Shown: one piece after another, positions 56,501 through 62,559 of the stretch
How the letters are laid out: each line of letters begins with the position of its first letter
Numbering within the stretch: position 1 is the stretch's first letter
NCBI RefSeq assembly: GCF_000699445.3
Contig: NC_067196.1
Span: 77,242,364 to 77,306,363, forward strand
Length of the DNA stretch: 64,000 nucleotides
Reading direction: 5' to 3'
DNA from: Schistosoma haematobium
Taxonomy: Eukaryota; Platyhelminthes; Trematoda; Strigeidida; Schistosomatidae
Notes under the pieces: model-generated
The model's database searches: none
What the model saw: the letters and a program-made list of their open reading frames with translations, nothing else
What the model was told of the DNA's origin: nothing
Position numbers and translations under genes: made by a program

Positions 56501-57298
56501 GTTCCTGAGAGTCAGAATTTCATATGATAACAATCCGTTTCTCATTTAAATTCATTTTAAAAGTATAAGATGGTTACAAACATAATAAATTGTCAAAATT
56601 TACGAAGCATAATTAAATAAGTCCAGTTATTTTGTCGGATTTTTTAAAATTTATGCTTGTTTTTTTTATTTTGAAATACTCCCTGTATAAAAAGAATAAT
56701 TTGGCTTTGAAGGAATACTGATTACCTAAACAAAAAACATTCTATTTAGCTTGACAATGTAAATAACTAAATAATTGACTTGTCATGATGATGAGTATAA
56801 TTTACAGACAAAATTCATCTTTATTTTATTCACACTATAAAAATACAACTAAATCAATTTGGTAAACTTACATCAATTCTATCACTGGGTTTAATTTCAA
56901 TTGAATCTTTCTGCCAAATAAATACAACATCTTGTGCAGTTGATTGAACATAACAATATAATAAAATCGGTTCAAATACAAAAATCATCTCATGATTAGA
57001 TGATATTTCTTTATTTCGTATAGGCATTATATGATATTCAGACTGTAATACACCCATAAATTCTGGTGCTTCATTTAAACCACAATGTTTATCACGAAAT
57101 GCCATAGCTTTCATAGATAATGCTTTAGAGTCTATGGTGTAATTTAAAATATGATGATTTTCATCTTCAATGGTATTTGGTGTAGTTGGTAAACTTTTTG
57201 TGTGATCTCTAACAAATGGTTTTAAACTCATTTTGAAAGTACGATTAAACCATTGTTTAAATTTGTTTTCATTTGTTTTATTTATATCCCCCTCCATT
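31042..57298 (-). CDS. Ig-domain, long-linker, CAMK-group (MLCK/DAPK-like) Ser/Thr protein kinase
   Basis: Spliced gene on the - strand, exons 57298-56872, 55777-54967, 54896-54710, 53403-53358, 51916-51580, 48748-46898, 43040-42944, 41018-40812, 38078-37740, 35060-34881, 31165-31042: 1535 codons from the ATG at 57297, all joins in frame, GT-AG introns. Order of parts: I-set Ig domain (about 75-175), about 1050 residues of Ser/Asn/Lys-rich, probably disordered linker, and a kinase domain (about 1235-1520) with a glycine loop, AAKK lysine, HRDLKPEN, DFGLA, an APE motif and a RPSVHQCLNHPW end. HRDLKPEN and the subdomain XI pattern are typical of CAMK kinases of the MLCK/DAPK/Unc-89 type; an Ig domain in the same chain points to the muscle or cytoskeletal branch. 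Substrate unknown. The 3' end (autoinhibitory tail, stop) is unresolved. It converges on the zinc transporter gene. Confidence 0.85.
31800..32055 (-). repeat. tRNA-like hammerhead retroposon, - copy of an inverted pair
   Basis: Read on + it shows TTAGACCACCGTTGAAAG, ACTCTTCAGCAGTGGATATT and GTGTTAATGTCTAACTTC, the reverse of the family's 3' tail, ribozyme and 5' part. The adjacent + copy starts at about 32060. Confidence 0.7.
32060..32275 (+). repeat. tRNA-like hammerhead retroposon, + copy of an inverted pair
   Basis: tRNA-like part (CTCAGTGGTCTGGAGGTTGAG; ACTTGAGTCTCGCATG) followed by GCTGCTGAGGAGTCCCATA...AAGAAATGGCC and the 3' tail TAGTGGTCTAACCTTGATTG. CTGAGGA and GAAA are kept but stem II does not pair. 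Confidence 0.7.
32818..33180 (-). repeat. tRNA-like hammerhead retroposon, good copy
   Basis: On the - strand, in order: 5' segment (CTAGTGACTAGCTTCGTGAG), GCCGGCTCAGTGGTCTAGTT (A-box-like), GGTTCGAATCTCGCG (B box), GATCGTGGATGCGCACTG, ribozyme 32922-32877, then tail CCATGGTGGTCTATCTTTAA. Confidence 0.8.
32877..32922 (-). ncRNA. Hammerhead ribozyme-like motif (stem II perfect, one core base changed)
   Basis: - strand: GCACTG (stem I) CTGAGGA, stem II GTCC-CATACTA-GGAC, then AAAA where GAAA is required, CGGCCTTC, CAGTGT (stem I). Stems I and II pair well. The G-to-A change in the conserved GAAA would be expected to weaken or abolish cleavage. Confidence 0.65.
33185..33375 (-). repeat. tRNA-like hammerhead retroposon, second - copy in tandem
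   Basis: Nearly repeats 32840-32960 (tail, ribozyme, B box), then ends within the tRNA-like part at about 33375, where an older copy of the same family begins. Its 3' tail lies at 33185-33240. Confidence 0.75.
33275..33320 (-). ncRNA. Hammerhead ribozyme, all core motifs present
   Basis: - strand: GCACTG, CTGAGGA, stem II GTC...GAC (three pairs, fourth mismatched), GAAA, CGGCCGTC, CAGCGT. CTGANGA, GAAA and the GUC cleavage triplet all fit the hammerhead consensus; stem III would be the very short CGGCCG, as in schistosome Sm-alpha ribozymes. Stem I has one mismatch and one G-U pair. Confidence 0.72.
33380..33665 (-). repeat. tRNA-like hammerhead retroposon, old copy
   Basis: Degraded: ACTCTTCGGCAGTGCACATT (inverted core), TTGCTGAGCCGGCATTCAG and TGTGCTAATGTTTAATTTCA match the good copy at 32818-33180. 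It abuts the 33185 copy. Confidence 0.65.
33670..34880. other. Intron of kinase gene, nothing recognised
   Basis: AT-rich intronic sequence between kinase exons 10 and 11. Confidence 0.5.
34881..35060 (-). CDS. Kinase gene exon 10: subdomains IX-X
   Basis: 180 nt, TTATACAG acceptor, CCTAA|GTAAGT donor. It encodes ILAGITPFEIPQD, then a region with VRYDFDDPGIVDVSNEAKDF and IKQILVRDPK, the standard CAMK C-lobe order. Confidence 0.93.
35316..35850 (+). repeat. ~500-bp retroposon family, copy D
   Basis: Very similar to copy C, including the GGTTGGTGGACATGGAGAGTC segment. AGTTAAAGAG occurs at about 35276-35285, some 30 bp before the shared start, and again just after the tail at about 35849-35858, a possible target duplication implying a longer 5' end than in copy C. 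Confidence 0.72.
35851..37739. other. Intron of kinase gene; one Sm-alpha-like half copy
   Basis: AT-rich. At 36838-36890, GAGTGGCTAGTAGTGGAATC followed by CAGGACGC resembles the inverted left arm of Sm-alpha-like retroposons. No gene seen. Confidence 0.4.
37740..38078 (-). CDS. Kinase gene exon 9: catalytic and activation loops
   Basis: 339 nt, TTTTAG acceptor, GAAAT|GTGAGT donor. It encodes FVPGGALYNRIEKEG, HRDLKPEN (catalytic Asp), LKIIDFGLAVFY (Mg-binding Asp), GTLTYIAPE and DLWSVAVIAYE. All catalytic residues expected of an active kinase are present. Confidence 0.96.
38740..38960. repeat. Fold-back repeat family, single arm
   Basis: ACTCTGAAGAATTGGCTTAT and AAGTCACGAAACACTAGAAA match the right arm of the palindrome at 39436-39537. 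Confidence 0.5.
39215..39545. repeat. Fold-back repeat with ~102-bp inverted arms
   Basis: Left arm 39300-39402 (AATATCCCAATCAGTAG...TCCAAGTT) and right arm 39436-39537 (AACTTGGATGAATTTT...CTGATTGGGATATT) are imperfect reverse complements with a 33-bp spacer. GACGTTTCGTGACTT and AAGTCACGAAACGTC sit opposite each other. 39215-39299 is extra family sequence shared with 14650-14730. Confidence 0.8.
39915..40410 (+). repeat. tRNA-like hammerhead retroposon, near full-length
   Basis: Left end 39940-40012 carries the inverted tail and ribozyme part (AGCTAGACCACTAAAG; AAAGCACTGGAGGGCTGATT), then GTGCTCACTAGTGACTGG, AGTTAGACAATAACACCGTT, the tRNA-like segment with GGTTCTAGTTCC, the ribozyme 40297-40344 and tail CATAGTGGTCTAATTTCAAT. 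Confidence 0.78.
40297..40344 (+). ncRNA. Hammerhead ribozyme-like motif, decayed core
   Basis: Stem II GTCC-CGTTCTA-GGAC is perfect, but the core reads GTGAGGA instead of CTGAGGA and GAAT instead of GAAA. Expected to be inactive. Confidence 0.5.
40812..41018 (-). CDS. Kinase gene exon 8: glycine loop, catalytic lysine, alpha-C
   Basis: 207 nt, CCTTTCAAG acceptor, GAATT|GTAAGT donor. It encodes GTYGHVIKCFEKKTGHIFAAKK (the second K of AAKK would be the ATP-contacting lysine), then ELMEVAILRSVGKHPQIAHL (alpha-C glutamate) and YEYNLHCTLITE, the hinge. Confidence 0.92.
41222..41580 (-). repeat. tRNA-like hammerhead retroposon, degraded
   Basis: ATCACTGAAAACCTGATAAC, GAATCGGATCCAGGACC and GATCTAGTATCCAATGGTG follow the family order in reverse. 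The ribozyme part is largely lost. Confidence 0.6.
41581..42943. other. Intron of kinase gene, nothing recognised
   Basis: AT-rich intronic sequence between kinase exons 7 and 8. Confidence 0.5.
42944..43040 (-). CDS. Kinase gene exon 7: kinase subdomain I start
   Basis: 97 nt, ATCTAG acceptor, GGTTA|GTAAGT donor. It encodes DPIESIDYPLKINTF and HYEEIGVLG, the lead-in to the nucleotide-binding loop. The loop is completed in the next exon as LGYGTYGHV. Confidence 0.85.
43611..43845. repeat. AT microsatellites with a 38-bp direct repeat at 131-bp spacing
   Basis: (AT)n at about 43611-43641 and 43811-43842. A 38-bp sequence beginning ATCGTTTAAAGATCC and ending AAAGACTAGTAT is exact at 43645-43682 and 43776-43813. 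Confidence 0.8.
44415..44755 (+). repeat. tRNA-like hammerhead retroposon
   Basis: Starts ACGAGGTATTTCCTAGAGTT (family 5' part), then TTAGATATTAACACTGTTGG, GGTTCGATTATCGC (B box), ribozyme 44633-44678 and tail CATGGTCGTCCAGGTTCAAT. It lacks the inverted left arm. Confidence 0.75.
44633..44678 (+). ncRNA. Hammerhead ribozyme-like motif, decayed core
   Basis: GCACTG / TAGTGC pair as stem I (with one G-U) and the GTC site is kept, but CTGAGGA reads TTGAGGA and GAAA reads GAAG. Probably inactive. Confidence 0.5.
44817..44855. repeat. (TAA)n microsatellite
   Basis: About 13 uninterrupted TAA units, 60 bp past the preceding retroposon. Confidence 0.95.
44860..46330. other. Intron of kinase gene, nothing recognised
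   Basis: AT-rich intronic sequence between kinase exons 6 and 7. Confidence 0.5.
46335..46435 (+). repeat. Sm-alpha-like hammerhead fragment
   Basis: GGTACATCCAGCTGACGAAT followed by GGACAAAACGCGCGTCC. CTGACGA (CTGANGA) and the CGCGCGTC of the schistosome Sm-alpha ribozyme are recognisable, but GAAA reads AAAA and stem II is broken. Confidence 0.65.
46898..48748 (-). CDS. Kinase gene exon 6: giant low-complexity linker
   Basis: 1851 nt, TTTTCAG acceptor, AAAAT|GTAAGT donor. The frame stays open to 46761, but the strong GTAAGT at 46897 and the phase match with the 43040 exon place the exon end here. 617 residues rich in Ser, Asn, Lys, Thr; includes a run of about 15 Ser then 5 Ala from a trinucleotide repeat at 47518-47578. 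Basic KR clusters (PIKRRPNIS, KRLTRSRKYIKEQ) are visible. Probably disordered. Confidence 0.85.
48749..50489. other. Intron of kinase gene; minor repeat traces
   Basis: AT-rich. 48837-48870 (GGCTTAGCAGTGGAATTCC) resembles an Sm-alpha-like arm. 49620-49790 looks repeat-derived but is unassigned. Confidence 0.4.
50490..50870 (+). repeat. tRNA-like hammerhead retroposon with inverted terminal arms
   Basis: Left arm 50495-50560 (TCATGAGTTAATTGAAGC...CACTGGACGGCCGTTTCGTC) is the reverse complement of the right arm 50745-50822 (AAGACGAAACGGCTG...AGCTTCAATTGGCTCATGA). Between them: GTTAGACATAAACACCGCTG, A-box-like TAGTCTAGTTGGTTAAGC at 50656-50673, B box TGTTCGAATCC at 50699-50709, and CTGAGGA at 50738. 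Confidence 0.8.
51206..51320 (+). mobile_element. Penelope-like GIY-YIG endonuclease fragment with a 26-bp perfect palindrome
   Basis: 51234-51317 reads CFDRYIGRTERRAYVRFKEH and IPKS before a stop, matching the YIG-x-T...R-x-KEH core of Penelope-like endonucleases. Arms 51206-51231 and 51246-51271 are exact reverse complements with a 14-bp spacer. Confidence 0.7.
51580..51916 (-). CDS. Kinase gene exon 5: linker
   Basis: 337 nt, TTTATATAG acceptor, AACT|GTAAGT donor. It encodes a Ser-rich segment with DIVVHSGWQSPKSKSSQ and an acidic stretch DVVQEIVMQYVEAS. No domain recognised. It leaves in phase 1, matching the large exon that follows. Confidence 0.75.
52036..52534 (+). repeat. ~500-bp retroposon family, copy E, with 13-bp target duplication
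   Basis: CTTCATATAATGC is found at 52023-52035 and 52535-52547, flanking the element exactly. Diverged from the other copies, 5' hairpin partly lost, A-rich tail (AAATATAATGAAATAAATAA). Confidence 0.8.
52548..53357. other. Intron of kinase gene, nothing recognised
   Basis: AT-rich intronic sequence. Confidence 0.5.
53358..53403 (-). CDS. Kinase gene exon 4: short linker exon
   Basis: 46 nt between TTTTTTGTAG and AAAG|GTGAGT, encoding SASNLQRTNSSGMSK. It restores phase 0 for the next exon. Found only from splice signals and phase, so less certain than the larger exons. Confidence 0.6.
54107..54490 (+). mobile_element. Solo LTR, 384 bp, with 5-bp target duplication
   Basis: Starts TGTTGGCG and ends GTATCA. 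GATAC flanks it at 54102-54106 and 54491-54495. Inside are TATAAAA (about 54331) and AATAAA (about 54352) in the order expected of an LTR promoter and poly(A) signal. It sits in a kinase-gene intron, sense opposite to the gene. Confidence 0.75.
54390..54449 (-). CDS. Possible 60-nt cassette exon inside a solo LTR
   Basis: CTAAG acceptor, GAC|GTAAGT donor, 60 nt, phase 2 in and out, so the gene stays in frame with or without it (FYSGTPKARTAQRLEHTREK if used). It lies antisense inside the solo LTR at 54107-54490, so it is either an exonised transposon piece or a false prediction. It is not counted in the 1535 residues. Confidence 0.3.
54710..54896 (-). CDS. Kinase gene exon 3: linker
   Basis: 187 nt, TTTTCAG acceptor, AAATT|GTAAGT donor. 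It encodes a YLQYYYDEQQQERK segment and a basic, Asn-rich stretch. No known domain. Phase (in 1, out 2) fits both neighbours. Confidence 0.75.
54967..55777 (-). CDS. Kinase gene exon 2: second half of Ig domain plus linker
   Basis: 811 nt. The acceptor TTACTTAG|ATT at 55777 is chosen over a second AG nine bases on because only it keeps phase 0 and gives IFSQDTATQLRINC. DNGDYDCIAMNPEG is the classic Ig strand F (D-x-G-x-Y-x-C). It then runs into a polar linker rich in Asn, Ser and Lys. The donor is TCAG|GTAATT, phase 1. Confidence 0.87.
55778..56871. other. Intron of kinase gene, nothing recognised
   Basis: AT-rich. The - frame 55961-56266 is hydrophobic and short, with no splice or family support. 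Confidence 0.5.
56872..57298 (-). CDS. Kinase gene exon 1 visible: start and first half of Ig domain
   Basis: The ATG at 57297-57295 lies one base after an acceptor (TTATTTACAG|A), so an upstream, perhaps non-coding, exon exists; a more upstream start cannot be excluded. It encodes 142 residues: a basic N-terminus, then an I-set start with PEFMGVLQSEYH, the Cys of LLYCYVQS and the WQKD motif (Ig strand C Trp). The donor is GAT|GTAAGT, phase 0. Confidence 0.85.
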
Positions 57299-58019
57299 CT
57301 GTAAATAATGTAACATTAGAATTTTTCTTGTTAATTTTTGCAAATGAAAAAAACACTAAATGATAAGAAACGTCAACGTGAACATGTTGCTTGTAAAATT
57401 ATCAATCTAAGCTAGATGACAGTTGTATTTGTTTCTGTGAAGACAGTTATTTGACAATGACAATTTCATAAATTCGAAAAAAAATAATTCCACATTATTT
57501 TTAATAGTAAAAACTAAAAAGTCTATGCAAATAAACGAGTATGTTAGTGAAAAAACGACTGAATTCCACTGCTAGTCACTATCCATCTTTGATTATAAGG
57601 CTTGTGACTTCAGGCAATATCGAGGCAGTCCGCACAAGATGCCCATATGCTAACAAGAGACTGATGAATTGCAGTCCTGAATAACAATCGGAAGATACAA
57701 GTGAAACAACCCCAAGTGACTATAATCAGTATTTAAATAACTGATTCGGTAGATAACTGTTGGAATACTATTTTATTTCTTAAAACTATTAATTTTTAAA
57801 GGCGATACATCTGTTAAAAAACACTTTGAATTCACTTATTAGATTTCTCGAATCTCTATTCGGAATAATTCAAACTAAGCTTGGTTTATATCCTTAACTG
57901 AATATTTACTTGTTTCAGTACATGTTAAAAACATCCTGAAGGATTTATATAAGTGCTATTATTATGCGTTTGATAATCAACCACTTGTCTAAGCCATGAT
58001 ACTGACTATTGTTGTGTTG
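57299..58019. other. Upstream of the first visible kinase coding exon
   Basis: The acceptor at 57299-57300 implies an upstream exon not identified here. 57565-57605 (CCACTGCTAGTCACTATCC) resembles the right end of an Sm-alpha-like element. Confidence 0.4.
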
Positions 58020-58495
58020 TTTAGTGACCCTGTATATCTGACTCCAGTTAGATCGAATGAATGATTGTTATTGAAATACAAATGTCGTCTATCTTCGTAT
58101 ATAATTATGAACATAACTCGCGTTTGTGAATAATGAAATTAAATAAACCAAATACAAGAATGGATTTTGAATACATATATTACATGTACTCATTGATTTG
58201 AACAGGTAATCAGGAAGACGAAACAAAAAAGGGAAGAGCGAAGCAGATCTGAGAAGGCAAGTGAGCCGACTCGATTTAATCAAGCGTTAATCGATATTTA
58301 TAATCACACAAAAATACGTTACAGACATGTGATGAGTAAGGTAAGAAATGCACACACTTACAGATCCATAAAAACAGACAAGGTTGATAAGCGAATAACT
58401 GACGAGGTCAAAGTGTAGCTTGAGTAGAATGGATAAATTGGTTTGTCTAGGAGCTAGACTATGTGAGCTTAACATAGTAATCGACACTACAGTTG
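58020..58495 (+). repeat. ~460-bp LTR-like repeat, copy 3
   Basis: Matches copies at 15173 and 22092 (TCGTATATAATTATGAACAT; GACATGTGATGAGTAAGG; GAATAACTGACGAGG) and ends GACACTACA. The younger LTR element lies just downstream. Confidence 0.6.
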
Positions 58496-58609
58496 TACTC
58501 AGCATTTTCTTCCTCTTATTGGTTGAATTACCTACTTTGTCATCAGGATTTGATGTGCTTGATATCGAAAGACAAGTTGGATCATTTCTATGTTATGACT
58601 TATGCCCCT

Positions 58610-59138
58610 TGTTATATCCGGTGAAGATTAAACTACAGGTAAATTCCAAGGACTATTCATGGACTAATATTCTATAAATATTCTTATTGTATAACTACTC
58701 AACAATTACACTATGGATATTTATATTCCTTTTATAATAAGCTTTATTTTGATCTATAATTTATTATTGTACGATTTACGGTCCTTAAGTTATGTTCAGT
58801 TTATTAACTACTGCCTCCCTCATTCACAGCCACTTTTTGGGCTTATTTGTGTACAATATTATTTCCTATTTTATGGTACGTTGCGGTTTGTCTGATTGAT
58901 ATATAAACCAAGTATGTCTGAAATAAATGATCTGGTCTGATCTGCTCTGATTCGGAAGCTGGTATTGTGTTCTGGACTCAAGTGGAAGGGCTCGTAGGAC
59001 ATAGGACCAATAAGGACGCTAGACTGCCCACACCGGTTGAACGTCATTGGTTGGCCTAGTGTGAAGATTCGTATAAGTCGTATTCGGATTGGTAGATAAG
59101 TCGTGTGATCGAAAAGTCAGACATCCAAGGTCATAACA
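58610..59138 (+). repeat. 5' LTR
   Basis: 529 bp, TG...CA ends. TATATAAA at 58900-58907 and AATAAA at 58922-58927 are candidate promoter and poly(A) signals. The short frames inside recur in the 3' LTR and are not genes. Confidence 0.92.
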
Positions 59139-59318
59139 ATTGGCGACGGGGTGGAGAAAAGTTTTGAACCCTCAACTTCAAGGTCATAACAATTGGCGAC
59201 GGGGAATTTGGCAACAAATAAATAATAATAATACAAGTGGTGACTCAGATTTTGGAAATAAATTAGCTGTATAATTGCCGGTGATTTCTGGAGCTAATAT
59301 TATTGGCAAAAAAAAAAA

Positions 59319-59840
59319 ATGTCGATTTCTTTCGAAGAGTTGCGGTTAATATTACAGCACCAGCAGAAGATGTTGGCCTTCCAACAACAGCTATTTGAAA
59401 CAGTTTTGGGCAGACTTTGCATTCAAGCAGAAAATAAGAAATCTATTCATGATGCAGATAATGGTGCAGTAATGGACATTTCAGAAGCATATCCTGCGGA
59501 GGATTCAAATCCTTTTATACCTGAATCAAAACGTAATATTGGTAACGTGTCCAGCTCAGAGCAAGAAAATATTGTGCTAAATGCACATGAAGTTGTGGAA
59601 ATACCAGGTGATCAGGAGCCAGATCCTGTAGATGAAGCCCAGAGTCCAGAATTAAATGAAACGCTACTGGTTCTGTCCAGCTCTGAAAATAAACTCCAGC
59701 TAGAACAAAATTGTGGTCCACGTGCTATTAGTCGAGAAAGCTATGGTGACTCGTATTCAGAAAATAACTGGAGCAACACGATGAACCAAAATTGTACCAG
59801 ATGTTACTCAAAATCACCGGAAGACAGAATTTTATATTGA
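59319..59840 (+). CDS. Gag-like protein of the non-autonomous LTR element
   Basis: 173 codons from ATG 59319, within the LTR element interior. The N-terminus is Gln/Leu-rich (LRLILQHQQKMLAFQQQLFE), a likely amphipathic helix, followed by an acidic region. No zinc knuckle and no catalytic motif. A second frame, 59869-60198, continues similar acidic wording and may be the same reading frame split by a frameshift around 59830. A diverged relative is at 28265-28844. Function inferred only from position. Confidence 0.55.
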   Translation: MSISFEELRLILQHQQKMLAFQQQLFETVLGRLCIQAENKKSIHDADNGAVMDISEAYPAEDSNPFIPESKRNIGNVSSSEQENIVLNAHEVVEIPGDQEPDPVDEAQSPELNETLLVLSSSENKLQLEQNCGPRAISRESYGDSYSENNWSNTMNQNCTRCYSKSPEDRILY

Positions 59841-60273
59841 GTCAACCTATCCCATTTCTAATGACAGTGTGCCAGATATTGATTCTCAGAATAATGCATA
59901 TGATTTTGATGAAACTTCTTATAACAATGAGGGAAATATGTCAGCTGAGTCGAATGATGGCCAAAAATCTAATTTAATTCTGTTAGACGTTGACTTTCTT
60001 AATGACTCGTTATCTGCTAACGAGATTCATAATGAATTTGAAAATAATGAACTCAGGTCAAAGGTCGTTCATCATCATCTAGTCATTTTTAGTGGCTTCT
60101 CCAGTCAATACGAGAAACATGGTTTAAATAAAGTCCTACTAGTTGTATTTTGGAGCCATAAGGACCCAACATTATTTCGAGGAGGAGGAGAATGTTGAGG
60201 AATTTAAAGTCACATATGATTCTTTTTTTTAATCAGAATCTAAAGTTGGAATTTTCAAAAAAAAAAGGGGAGG

Positions 60274-60802
60274 TGTTATATCCGGTGAAGATTAAACTAC
60301 AGGTAAATTCCAAGGACTATTCATGGACTAATATTCTATAAATATTCTTATTGTATAACTACTCAACAATTACACTATGGATATTTATATTCCTTTTATA
60401 ATAAGCTTTATTTTGATCTATAATTTATTATTGTACGATTTACGGTCCTTAAGTTATGTTCAGTTTATTAACTACTGCCTCCCTCATTCACAGCCACTTT
60501 TTGGGCTTATTTGTGTACAATATTATTTCCTATTTTATGGTACGTTGCGGTTTGTCTGATTGATATATAAACCAAGTATGTCTGAAATAAATGATCTGGT
60601 CTGATCTGCTCTGATTCGGAAGCTGGTATTGTGTTCTGGACTCAAGTGGAAGGGCTCGTAGGACATAGGACCAATAAGGACGCTAGACTGCCCACACCGG
60701 TTGAACGTCATTGGTTGGCCTAGTGTGAAGATTCGTATAAGTCGTATTCGGATTGGTAGATAAGTCGTGTGATCGAAAAGTCAGACATCCAAGGTCATAA
60801 CA
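60274..60802 (+). repeat. 3' LTR
   Basis: By eye identical to 58610-59138, directly preceded by a polypurine tract, followed by the CCCCT target duplication. Confidence 0.92.
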
Positions 60803-60807
60803 CCCCT

Positions 60808-62300
60808 GTCAATTATCACGCCACATAGTAGTCAGTCAGATTACCGACTTATATGACCTTTTCCTTATGCTCAACCAATGATGCGTTAACCATCAATAGT
60901 AGCCCTGAGTTATTTATAAAACCTTCAGGTCCTCTGTATAGTAACTTCTTGCCTAACCCAGCCCATTCAGTCCAAACCATTAATATCAGTCTCCACTGTA
61001 TATATATGATATTGAATTTCATTTTATCAGTTTAAATCAGATGACAAAATGTTATGAGATTTTGTTTTACATAAATGACTGACACCACTGAATAACCAAG
61101 GAACAGTGAAGCTATATATATTTTCTATTTTGGAAATCTTTCATTTTACCCATCCATAAGCTGATATAGATTCAGACGGAGACTTCCTAGGTCTTGAGTT
61201 TATCAGTAAAGTGAAATCTATTTATCAAAACTTTACTTCAGTCGTGAAACCTAGAAACCGATATCTAATTTTAGCAACGGAAAGTTACGGCACTTTTGAA
61301 GCTGGTTGATCCTTCAGTTGATTAGACTTCACTATACCTTATCTTACTTACCCAATAGATTAAGCTTAAGGAGAATATTTATCATAACCATTCACTAAAT
61401 TACTATAAAGTTGAAAAGTGTTTGGGGTTCAACCCGTTTTTATTGCTTTTTGACCCCCAACGAAATACTAAAAAATTCAATACTTTAATAAAATACATGT
61501 TTGTTACTGTTGAAACTGTGATTAACAGTCGCAAGTCAGGTTTCGGATTTGAGCTTACGGTTACCACTGAATAAAAGATTGTCAAGGATCAGTTTTCAGT
61601 TTTGCAGAAGCCTTGGCTATTCATAAATCCAAACACCTCTTGTGTGTACAAAAACAATTTTTTGTGACCTTGAATTAGCCCTGGCAATCCTTAAGTCATT
61701 CAATGGACAAGGTTAAATGCGACGATTTCCTATTCTTTCTATAATTTTATCTCTCCTTTATTTACAATTATCACTCTGTCTAATTGAACATTCATTTAAT
61801 TGACCTTCATTAATTTCCCTATAAAATGTCTTGACAAGTATATGTGTGACCAGATTGTTCAAAATATATAGCACAAATACATCAAATTCTTCAGATCAAC
61901 TCCATCATCTCATTGTTTTATCTGAATAAATAAGATTGATTGAAATTACTATTACAGTGAAAACGGAATCTATCGCAAACTTTATGCAGTTTCATCTAAC
62001 ATACATACCCTTCCAACGTAATCTTCAATGCTGGAAATCATGAAGGTAGCTGCGCAAAATATACCTTCATATTAAATAAAGAACAGGACTAAAGTTCAAC
62101 AGTCCGGCATATAATAGCTAAACACGACAGTGGAACTTTTTACGAATATATATATATATATATATATGGAAAGTGTTGGATATTCAGTTAGATTCACTTG
62201 ATATTGTTTACATGAATCGTCCCACTGATGTTTAGGACAGCAACTGATCAGTCTCTTATTGACATATGTGCATCCTGAAAGGATTGCTTCGATATTACCT
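60808..62300. other. No gene recognised
   Basis: AT-rich sequence upstream of the kinase gene's visible start, with an (AT)n run at about 62148-62166. Short frames without similarity. Confidence 0.45.
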
Positions 62301-62309
62301 TAATTCAAA

Positions 62310-62555
62310 AGCATTATAAGCGAAGATGGATGGTGGCTAGCAATGGAATCCAGGTCACCCGTTTTGCTCTATTTGGAACTCGTCAGGTGGATGGATGGGT
62401 ATCAGGACGCGATGGGGTTTGATGAGAATGGTGCTGTGTTCGAGTCACGGAGTGGACATCAATTCAGACGCGGGTACATCCAGTTAGCGAGTCCCAAAAA
62501 GGACGAAACGTGCTACCTGGATTCCATTGCCAGCCACTATCCATCTTTCATTTAG
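62310..62555. repeat. Sm-alpha-like retroposon with hammerhead arms in both orientations
   Basis: Left: GGTGGCTAGCAATGGAATCC then CTATTTGGAACTCGTCAGGTGG, a - strand ribozyme-like arm. Middle: TGTGTTCGAGTCACGGAG (B box-like). Right: GGTACATCCAGTTAGCGAGT, CCCAAAAAGGACGAAACG, CTACCTGGATTCCATTG, a + strand arm. This is the schistosome Sm-alpha wording. Confidence 0.8.
62476..62530 (+). ncRNA. Sm-alpha hammerhead ribozyme, mutated core
   Basis: Stem I ATCCAG/CTGGAT and stem II GTCC-CAAAAA-GGAC pair and GAAAC is kept, but the CTGACGA core reads TTAGCGA and the cleavage triplet reads TAC rather than GTC. Likely inactive. Confidence 0.6.
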
Positions 62556-62559
62556 GCTT

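Larger units (their letters stand above)
58610..60802 (+). mobile_element. Complete young non-autonomous LTR retroelement
   Basis: LTR 58610-59138, internal 59139-60273, LTR 60274-60802. LTRs start TGTTATATCC and end GGTCATAACA, are both 529 bp and appear identical. CCCCT flanks the element at 58605-58609 and 60803-60807. Right after the left LTR is ATTGGCGACGGGG (primer-binding-site position); just before the right LTR is a polypurine tract (A10 GGGGAGG at 60257-60273). The 1135-bp interior has a gag-like frame but no protease, RT or integrase, so it must be moved by another element's enzymes. Confidence 0.92.

Noticed and set aside
58713..58895. 60-codon frames inside the LTRs (also 60377-60559)
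   Set aside because: Identical because the LTRs are identical; they overlap the promoter region and are not genes.
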